Shown here: piece by piece, positions 57,034 through 64,000 of the stretch
Numbering within the stretch: position 1 is the stretch's first letter
Layout: each line of letters begins with the position of its first letter
From: Trichosphaerium sp. ATCC 40318
Lineage: Eukaryota > Discosea > Flabellinia > Trichosidae
NCBI GenBank assembly: GCA_038496445.1
Contig: JALMLS010000320.1
Location: forward strand, 62,001-126,000
Length of the DNA: 64,000 bases
Reading direction: 5' to 3'
Notes under the pieces: model-generated
What the model was told of the DNA's origin: nothing
Database searches by the model: none
The model's input: only the letters and a program-made list of their open reading frames with translations
Made by a program: the position numbers and the translations under genes

Positions 57034-60016
57034 ATGAGCTTTGGTAACTATGTGCCACCAAAGTGCACGTTTCTAGGTGCTCCACCTCCTGAAAACGCGA
57101 CGTTTGGGTTTCTTGGAAGCTTTGTACCGCCAAATAATACACAGACCCTCAACACCAACCAGTACGCTTTTAATTTGGTATTAACAAGCGCTTTTAATGA
57201 TAAACTAAACAACAGAATACCAACGCCTCTAAATGTACCCCAACACATTCAACGTGCGCCTGCGGCGCCCAAAACGAGTCAAACATCGCTTGTAAACTCT
57301 TTTCATAAACCACAGGTCGGGTTTGGGCTGTACGTTAACGCCATTACGCTGACTACGCTTCCTGACTATACAATAGCTCTGCCCACCCATCACAATATTC
57401 GCAACAACCTCCTTCACAACTACAACTTAATGCACAGCAACAAAAGCCTTCAGTGCAACCCGTTAGCACTGTACATACGCATACGCCTCAGTTTGAGCCA
57501 CAAAATCCGCCACAGTTCGGATTCAACCTATCTTCTTTGCCTCCAGCATCACAACAGATGGGATTTAATCCATTTTCTTTTTGTCCGACTCTTGAAGATC
57601 AGGAACCAACAGAGTCGATAAACATGGAGCTAATAAATGTAAATAATATAAGGGTTACAGGATGCGAGTCTAAGAAGAGCTTGAAAGCACTACAAGGGTT
57701 AAATGCTGTAAAAGGTACCGTGCTATTTAAGTTGCATCAAAAGGACTTAATTTATGAACAAGCTAAGGATGGTTGGGATGTTGATGTTAGTTTATATGAT
57801 ACCCTTAAATCTAGTCTTGAGGATCTACCTAATGTTGTTGTCAGTTGCCTTCCAAGAGATATAGTAAACCTATTTCTAAGGAATGAGGTTTCCTCACTCA
57901 CGGATACAATCAGTTACGTCCATAAAGTTGCTTGTTTACTCTTTTTTGTTTCTCACAATCTGAATGATTAGATGAAGATGATGTTTCAAAGAAAGTACCA
58001 GAGGTTCTTTGGAAAGCATTGTATAACTATCAAAAAGAGGGTGTATAGTAAGACAACCACTTGTAACTAAGGTTTTGTTAATTTAATGCTGAACTTAGTT
58101 TTGGTGTTCGTCATAGAGGCAGACTTCTATTGGCAGATGAAATGGTTCCTCACCTTTTTTTCGAGTTGTTTTCTTTAATACTTATAATTTATAGGGTTTA
58201 GGAAAGACGCTACAGGCTATAGCTATAGCAACATATTATATTGAAGAATGGCCTCTTTTAGTTGTAGCTCCCTCTCAAATGATTGGGACTTGGCTTGAGG
58301 TGAGCAAAGTCCTTTGATAGTCTCTTGTTTTGACTTAACAACTAGGAATTTGCTACTTGGGTTCCAAATGTTACAGCCAAGAAATTATCTAAAAATAGCC
58401 CTACATGTGATGTAAATGTCTTGTCCTTTGATATGGCAGTCAAGTTACAAGATAAGATATCTGGTATTGGATTCAATGCTATAATCATCGACGAGTGTCA
58501 TATGTTGAAGAATCATAGCACAAAGCGAGCCAAAGGCATTCTTCCTTTTGTACAAGTACACATGTCAAATTCTTTCAGTACAATAGCTTATTTTTTATGA
58601 CTTAGAGTAGCAAGGTTTCGATTTTACTATCTGGAACGGCTACACCTTCTAGACCAATTGAGGTATTCTCACAGATATCAGTAAGTCTTTTTTTTCTTTC
58701 CTTTTTTTTTTTTCTCTTTCCGTGCTACTTAGACACTATCTATTTTTTTGATTCTAATTTTGTCATTAAGGCGTTACAACCTCATATATTCCCAACAGTA
58801 TCACGGTTTGGTGCTAGGTATTGTGGGGGTGTAGAGGTACGTTTCTTATTTCTTTCTTAGAATATATGTATTTCTAATGTTTTAAATGTAGGCTGGATGG
58901 GGTGGTGCTTATAAAGGTGCATCGAACTTGAATGAGCTTCATCTTTTATTGTCAAGTACTGTGATGCTTAGACGATGTAAAAGCGATATTGTAAATGAAC
59001 TACCGCCTAAAATTCGATTTAAAATCGACATGCAATTATACAATGTACAAAACAACCCAAAAACAACTTTTCTTTTATTTATTTCTATTGGCTCTCACTC
59101 TTTCCATGTACTGTTTACTTATGTTTATGTACTTAGGATGCACCTGATGTGCAAGGTCTTAGTAAAGATGAAGCAGAAGCTTTTCAATATGCAACGCTGT
59201 TCGAAGGACCGTCAAAAGAAAAGCTTATGCAGTTGTATAATGATAGCGCTCGCATCAAGAGACCTCTTGTTTTGGACTACATAAGAAATCTTTTATCTAA
59301 GAGAAATGACAAGATTCTTGTATTTGCATACCACAAAACGATGATAGAATCACTTTGCGAGTTATGCGAAGTACGTTCTTCTTTTTTTTTCCTTTTTTTG
59401 ATGACATGCTTAACTTTACTAGTCTTGTGTGAAATACATACGTATTGATGGTAGTACACCTTCAAGTGCACGTCATAGTCTTGTGAAACAATTTCAGAAT
59501 GATCCTGGTACACGTGTTGCTGTACTTTCATTGGTAGCAGCTAGTACTGGTATTACATTAACACGGGCAAGTATCGTTGTTATGGCAGAACTTTACTGGT
59601 AAGTCTACCCTCTTTGTTGATCCTTCTGTTTACCTAAATTGATATTTTATATCTTTTGATTGTGATTGTTTTACTTTTGCATTACCAAGTCACGTGGCTT
59701 CAATCGACTCCACTTTTATTTTTTTTCTTTTCTTTTTCTAATTTTTTTGTTTAGGAATCCTGGTACTTTATGTCAAGCTGAAGATCGTGCACATAGGATA
59801 GGACAAGAGAATAATGTAGAAGTTCATTATCTTACAACAAAAGGGACTATTGATGATCATATATGGCCCATGATTACTGAAAAATTAAGTGTTACTGGAA
59901 AAATTCTTGATGGACAAGAAGCCGTTTTAACTATTGATACAGATAGTACAGCACATAAAAGAAAACAAACATATATCGACTCGTTAAAAAGTAGTAAGAG
60001 AATTAAACTAAAATAA
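57034..60016 (+). CDS. SMARCAL1: SMARCAL1/HARP-type annealing helicase
   Basis: SMARCAL1 rewinds RPA-coated DNA at stalled forks. Residues 1-190 are low-complexity and Pro/Gln/Phe-rich ([29 protein letters not shown]). A HARP-like domain follows ([20 protein letters not shown], then [16 protein letters not shown]). The SNF2 ATPase has motif [19 protein letters not shown], Ia [18 protein letters not shown], motif [13 protein letters not shown], motif [32 protein letters not shown], then motif [16 protein letters not shown], motif [12 protein letters not shown] and motif [22 protein letters not shown]. Motif II is DECH, where animal SMARCAL1 has DESH. The basic end SSKRIKLK stops at 60014-60016. 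About eleven exons. Confidence 0.92.
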
Positions 60017-60117
60017 ACCACAACCTCACAAAGGCTATTTCATAAAGAAACAAAACGTAAGAAAGTAACCAGAGCTGATTTCGAAATATTGCTACTTTTT
60101 AAACATTTCTTCAATCA

Positions 60118-60383
60118 TTAGCAAGGACGTGCCTTTCTCCTCTTACCTACACATAGTTTTACATAAGGATATTTTACTGGTATAGCACGCATAGGCTCGT
60201 GACCAACACAACAAGTGCCATAAAAAGACATGATAGTGGTTTCAGGAATCAGCCTCAACTCTACTACATATTCTGTTCAACAGGCTCTGTGATATGATCG
60301 CTGGCTAGACTAAACGAAACAACAACCCCCAGAAAAACACAGCTAAATAATAGACGTAGTATTGTCACGTGATTACTCTGCAT
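60118..60383 (-). CDS. Small secreted cysteine-containing protein
   Basis: The start at 60383 opens MQSNHVTILRLLFSCVFLGV, with VVSF after it, a strong signal peptide. A 38-bp intron (GTCTAG donor, GAACAG acceptor) joins in phase to YVVELRLIPETTIMSFYGTC, then CVGHEPMRAIPVKYPYVKLC and VGKRRKARPC with TAA at 60118-60120. The mature part is about 50 residues with four cysteines and a very basic end. AATCACGTGAC stands in the first codons (N-H-V-T). No family is known to me; like the gene at 11885 it looks like a secreted peptide. The donor is weak, so the join needs proof. Confidence 0.6.
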
Positions 60384-60636
60384 AAGTAATATGTTGCTAT
60401 ATAGTATTATCTAGGACCTTACGGAGCTCGTGAGTCTTTGATCATTAACTGAATATCTGATACTTCCAGCGTTTAATAAGCTAATAAGACTAAGAAGTTA
60501 TTATCACGCAAGCTGTGAGAACGCCAAGGTGTTTGCTAGAGATTTGTGTAATAAAACGTTTTCTCACGTGACAAAGTACATTCCGGCTCACAAAACTATT
60601 TTATAAGAAAGTTGCCAGCTGTGTTGGCTGTTTGGT

Positions 60637-60762
60637 ATGATGCTCCTGGATAGGAATCAGTCGCAAGAACACAACCCTAAGCAATTACAAGATAACGATG
60701 GAACAAACGATGGATATAGCTTCACTACAGATAGCGATAGCAGCTCAAATATACGATATTAA
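60637..60762 (+). CDS. Small ORF, product unknown
   Basis: A 41-codon frame MMLLDRNQSQEHNPKQLQDN, then DGTNDGYSFTTDSDSSSNIR, ends in TAA at 60760-60762. It is rich in Asn, Asp, Gln and Ser, so probably disordered. It may be a micro-gene or part of the 5' region of the next gene, which starts 107 bases on. Confidence 0.3.
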   Translation: MMLLDRNQSQEHNPKQLQDNDGTNDGYSFTTDSDSSSNIRY

Positions 60763-60869
60763 ACGTTCATAGTTGTTGATGTCATAATTTGGTAGTTTGG
60801 TAGTTTTTATTAGTTCCGTCATGGAGTAAAAGGAAGTTCATCATATAAATAACGACACCAACACACAAC

Positions 60870-61394
60870 ATGTCTTATATTGACGTTTTCTTCGCAAACA
60901 AAGCAACCCAAGGACCTGGATATCACAGCATAGCCTTCAAGATTAAAAGAACAACGACCATCCCAATAGGAAAGGCTCTCGACGAACTAATTACAAAGAC
61001 AACTTCTCCTGGTTTCCACTTTCCTCAACCAAGCAACAGAGTCGTTGTGACATGTAACAGATATCTAAGAGAAAATGACCTCCCAAGTGATATCCCTAAA
61101 TTTTGCAGCTACATCATTGTATTCCCTAGAGGATATAATAAGGAATTGGTCACAAATGCTTTACTTCATCTCACAAAGAGTTCATCATCTGGAAGAAGAG
61201 TCGATAGAAAAAAGTGGTTGACAAGAATGAAATCATCACAACTATTGAGAACAAGAATAACAAAAAGAATCACAAATAATACCCAACCTCGCGCATCTCT
61301 CACCAAGAAAACGCGTATCGCTAAACTGAAAAAGGGTGCTCTTGCCACACAAAAAAAAGCAAAGAGTTTCCTTATGTCAAGAGTGGGTGTTTAA
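60870..61394 (+). CDS. Intronless basic protein of unknown function
   Basis: A single 174-codon frame starts MSYIDVFFANKATQGPGYHS and has a mixed first half (IPIGKALDELITKTTSPGFH, then RVVVTCNRYLRENDLPSDIP, FCSYIIVFPRG). The second half is strongly basic (SGRRVDRKKWLTRMKSSQLL, KTRIAKLKKGALATQKKAKS) and ends MSRVGV. The layout is a small folded domain plus a nucleic-acid-type tail. I do not recognise the fold. The lack of introns is unusual beside its neighbours. Confidence 0.7.
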   Translation: MSYIDVFFANKATQGPGYHSIAFKIKRTTTIPIGKALDELITKTTSPGFHFPQPSNRVVVTCNRYLRENDLPSDIPKFCSYIIVFPRGYNKELVTNALLHLTKSSSSGRRVDRKKWLTRMKSSQLLRTRITKRITNNTQPRASLTKKTRIAKLKKGALATQKKAKSFLMSRVGV

Positions 61395-61800
61395 AGAATT
61401 GACATATATTGTATATAAGAAAAAAAAAGTTCCAAACTGTTTGTAAATAAAAATAACCTTGTACAACACAAGTCTTTGTTTGTTTGTTTCCAGTACTGTT
61501 AAATACTTTCGCTCCTTTGATAATTATTTTTATAAGCGAAATAAAACATGAGGTCATTCTGTGGTGGAAAAAAAGAAGGAATAGAACTTTATGAATTAGG
61601 CGAATCAATCACGAAAGCACGTGATTTTTTAATGATTGAAATACACTTCTGACGTACGAAAGCCCATCACCCGAAACTAGTTTGGCTGCTACACAAGCTT
61701 TCATCGCGTTTCACATAAGGCAATCCGGTTTGGCGAAGAGAAGCGTTAGGCTAAAAGCAACAAAAAAACAGATACAATAACCAAACACAACGAGAATAAC
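61395..61800. promoter_or_regulatory. Upstream region of Rho copy 2
   Basis: GCACGTGATT stands at 61618-61627. The 100 bases before the start codon include CAATCCGGTTTGGCGAAGAG and TTAGGCTAAAAGCAA, which match the upstream DNA of Rho copy 1 (read on the minus strand as AATCCGGTTCGGCCGAAAAG and TTAGGCTAAGAGCAA). The duplication therefore took promoter or 5' UTR DNA along. Confidence 0.55.
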
Positions 61801-62566
61801 ATGTCAGCTATAGAAGTCAAAGTAGTTGTAGTCGGAGACGGAGCAGTAGGCAAAACGTAAGATCCAAAGCGCAATGAACTCTTTTTTTCTTACCTCTTTT
61901 CGTAGGGCTTTGCTACTTACATACGCTAAAGGAAAGTTTCCTGAAGGATACACGCCAACAGTTTTGTAAGTGCTTCACTTTTACTCGTTCCTTTTGAACA
62001 CGTGTTACGAAGAGATTACTTATGTTTACTTTAGTGATAACTATGCGTGTACTTTAAACACATCAACAGGACAGGAAATCACTTTGACACTATGGGATAC
62101 AGCAGGGTACGCGAAATCTCCGAAAACTAAACAAAAAAATAATTTATGTTGTTTTCAAACTATCAATGATTTATGATCTAAGACATGTTTTAGGCAAGAA
62201 GAATACGATAGAATAAGACCACTTTCATATGCAAATGCTGGTGTTTTCCTCGTTTGTTATTCTTGTGCCAATGAGAATTCTTTATCAAATGTTAAAGCAA
62301 AGTGGATTCCAGAAATTTCACATTATGCTCCCGGTGTTCCTTTTATCTTAGTAGGAACAAAGTCAGACCTGAAGCAGACAATGCCTGACGGTGGTGTATC
62401 TACAGAGCAAGCTCAATCACTGGCTAAAGATCAGGGCGCAGTACAACACATGGAATGTTCAGCAAAAACTGACGAGAAAAGTATAAAAGATATTTTTGAT
62501 CATTCTATTCAAAGCGTTTTACACCCTTCCAAGAAAAAGAAACATAAAAAGTGCTGTATCTTGTAA
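61801..62566 (+). CDS. Rho-family small GTPase, copy 2
   Basis: Four exons encode MSAIEVKVVVVGDGAVGKTA with the P-loop, TYAKGKFPEGYTPTVFDNYA with the effector loop, [53 protein letters not shown] and MECSAKTDEKSIKDIFDH. The Lys-rich tail ends in CCIL, a standard geranylgeranylation box. All nucleotide-binding motifs are intact. Compared with copy 1 the differences cluster at MPDGGVSTEQAQSLAKDQG and in the tail, while the core is nearly the same. Intron places are shared, and even the intron bearing AACACGTGTT is kept. TAA is at 62564-62566, and the following AATAATAAAA matches the copy 1 3' flank. Confidence 0.93.
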
Positions 62567-62907
62567 ACAGATATTCAATAATAAAACCTGTATTGTATAT
62601 ATCCATGTGTTAAAAAGTACTCAGAGGATTAACCGTTAAACCCAAAGAAACTGTTGCTTTTCAAGAGACGTAGAAGTACAAAAATGTGAAAACGTAATTT
62701 AGTTGGCATTCAATAGCTGTAACGCACGTGCGTGACGTTCACGAAAAACAATATTTGTTTCTGGTTTCCACTTTCTTTAAACTCTTCCCGTACTCATAAC
62801 CGCACCTACACTAATAGAGCGTTTTATATACCGGCGTCAACATAACGCATTTCGTTTACGTAGAAAAAAGTAGTACAAACTGCAACAAAGTACTGAAAGT
62901 GTGGTTT
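62567..62907. other. Intergenic region with a 12-bp CACGTG palindrome
   Basis: ACGCACGTGCGT at 62722-62733 is a perfect 12-bp palindrome. Otherwise I see AT-rich flank and no exon. Confidence 0.4.
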
Positions 62908-63276
62908 ATGTGTTGCTTGTACGTATTTATCACGTGACTACAGGTTAAATCTAACACCTTACGAAAGAGCATTGCATGACCCAGTTTCTGCGTCCTTTAC
63001 GAGCGACACCAGTAACCCAAGTATTTTCTGGGCAAGATTGAACGATAGAATTCTTGTTCATCACTGGTACTTCTACACAAAAAAAGACATGTCAGGTACA
63101 AACAAATGAAGAAAATATAAACAAGTTATGAATATCTCGCAAATCCAACATTTTAAGGTTGTGCACGTACTGAAGAGACTGTAGAACATATCGACTCTGC
63201 ACTCTTTAGATACACCTTGGCAGGCAAATTTAAAAGTTCTACCAGAGCTGGAGACGCGTGTAGCGTTCACACCTAA
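62908..63276 (+). CDS. Unidentified gene, first exon uncertain
   Basis: From 62944 the plus strand reads LNLTPYERALHDPVSASFTS, then NPSIFWARLNDRILVHHWYF and YTKKDMS to a GTACAA donor near 63096. After an intron it continues CARTEETVEHIDSALFRYTL, KFKSSTRAGDACSVHT and TAA at 63274-63276. A phase-true but only 25-bp intron would link it to ATG at 62908 (MCCL). A longer first exon upstream, perhaps a signal peptide, is also possible. The stop is 17 bases from the convergent neighbour's stop. No family is recognised. Confidence 0.45.
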
Positions 63277-63293
63277 ATGTAAACATCAGAAAT

Positions 63294-63761
63294 TTAACTC
63301 CGTAAAAAAATAACCAAAGAGTCGTCTGGATCTTCGTTCGTACCGACCATAACGCCATGCTCGCAGCTGAAATCGAAAGCGGTAGTATAGTGTACATCAC
63401 TCCATTCACGTGGCTCGTTATTGTAAACGTTTTGGGCTGGTTTTGAAGATACAAGGTGAAACAAGCTGTCCTTGATGAAGTTAGAGGTTTTTCTTGTCAT
63501 AAAGGCATAGCCATTGTCTCAAACGTACTTTTGCCAATAGACTCATGCTTAATCCTCTGATACCATGTTCTTTTGGCACGATACGGCTCCACTCAGTACC
63601 AGCAGGTGTAACTTCGAGTTTATTGTCAACAGTACGCCTATTATCACGTGTTATAAGTATAGGTTTCCAGATAGACTCTTTGGTGACAAAACAACGCACC
63701 CAACGTTTGTAATGGCAAAAGCTACAGCAATCAAAGCGCATAAAAGAAGAGTTACTCTCAT
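63294..63761 (-). CDS. Small secreted protein of unknown function
   Basis: The start at 63761 opens a signal peptide, MRVTLLLCALIAVAFAITN, ending at a GTTGGG donor. Exon 2 reads SIWKPILITRDNRRTVDNKL, then EVTPAGTEWSRIVPKEHGIR and SMSLLAK to a GTACGT donor. Exon 3, after CTCTAACTTCATCAAG, reads DSLFHLVSSKPAQNVYNNEP, REWSDVHYTTAFDFSCEHGV and DDSLVIFLRS, with TAA at 63294-63296. The product is about 128 residues. No family is recognised. TAACACGTGAT lies inside exon 2. Confidence 0.6.
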
Positions 63762-63910
63762 GGTGGTGAAGGGATGGTTTCTTTTGTTTTAACAATAATC
63801 ACAGGTCCGTGATTTGGATTCACATTCTCGTTATAGTGGCAAAAGAGGCGAAGATATGAATGTGGTATAGTGCACGTCGTAGCTATAAAAAAACAAGGGC
63901 AGTGCTTACA

Positions 63911-64000
63911 ATGAAATTGGCTTTGAACTTAAGGATCTTTTTTTTGTGTTTTCTAATAATCGTGGCAATAGTCGCGCTGGGCGTAGTAGTATGATAGCGA
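63911..64000 (+). CDS. Start of a secreted or membrane protein, cut by the window edge
   Basis: ATG at 63911 opens MKLALNLRIFFLCFLIIVAI, then VALG, a signal peptide or anchor. A GTAGTA donor-like site follows the last codons near 63982, so the rest lies beyond the window. Confidence 0.4.

Overview
The window is AT-rich nuclear DNA of an intron-dense unicellular eukaryote. Genes are packed at roughly one per 1.4 kb on both strands, separated by a few hundred bases or less. Most genes are cut by introns of about 30-130 bp. Donors are very often GTACGT or another GTAC-type site, and many 3' ends show a CTAAC/CTAAT-like branch motif just before a T-rich AG. TAA, TAG and TGA are all used as stops. 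The gene set (RGS, ELMO, Rho and RasGEF signalling, a tyrosine-kinase-like kinase, Zn2Cys6 factor, Hv1 proton channel, SWEET carrier, EGF/PSI membrane receptor, F-box/LRR proteins) suggests a free-living amoeboid or flagellated protist, perhaps an amoebozoan. I cannot fix the lineage from sequence alone. I saw no rRNA, tRNA, CRISPR array or transposase gene.

Layout. 0-8.3 kb: RGS protein (5' truncated), ELMO protein, a cryptic multi-exon region, GNAT-like protein, F-box-like protein, Rho GTPase, a 41-codon-scale gene. 8.5-12.2 kb: an intronless F-box/LRR gene, two unidentified genes, a secreted six-cysteine peptide. 12.8-30.1 kb: three large genes, namely a three-PH-domain coiled-coil protein (-), a secreted/type I EGF-PSI receptor (+) and a RasGEF (-), with a small coiled-coil gene between the first two. 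30.4-41.6 kb: SWEET transporter, Hv1, Notum/pectin-acetylesterase-like enzyme, dual-specificity phosphatase, MDP-1-like HAD phosphatase and several unidentified small genes. 42-52 kb: TK-like kinase, complex I NDUFA9-like subunit, MZT1 (MOZART1), a CENP-H-like kinetochore protein, Zn2Cys6 factor. 52-64 kb: second GNAT-like copy, two F-box genes, SMARCAL1/HARP helicase, second Rho copy and a run of small probably secreted proteins reaching the right edge.

How the genes relate. Several belong to one theme: G-protein and lipid/actin-type signalling (RGS, ELMO, two Rho, RasGEF, PH protein, kinase, DUSP). Two others serve the spindle and kinetochore (MZT1 and the CENP-H-like gene, 86 bp apart tail to tail). 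There is no operon logic. Divergent start codons can be very close: 28 bases separate the CENP-H-like and Zn2Cys6 start codons.

Most notable structure. (1) CACGTG occurs about 60 times by my reading, many-fold above chance, usually as (A/T)TCACGTG(A/T) or AACACGTG, mostly between genes and sometimes overlapping a TGA stop codon. (2) Two paralogous gene pairs (GNAT-like, Rho) lie in inverted orientation at opposite ends of the window, and the Rho pair keeps similar flanking DNA. (3) Several real genes are invisible to ORF calling because their exons are short, including MZT1, two small secreted cysteine peptides and most of Hv1, SWEET and Notum. Exon joins were made by hand from frame, GT/AG sites and protein family fit, so single boundaries may be wrong.
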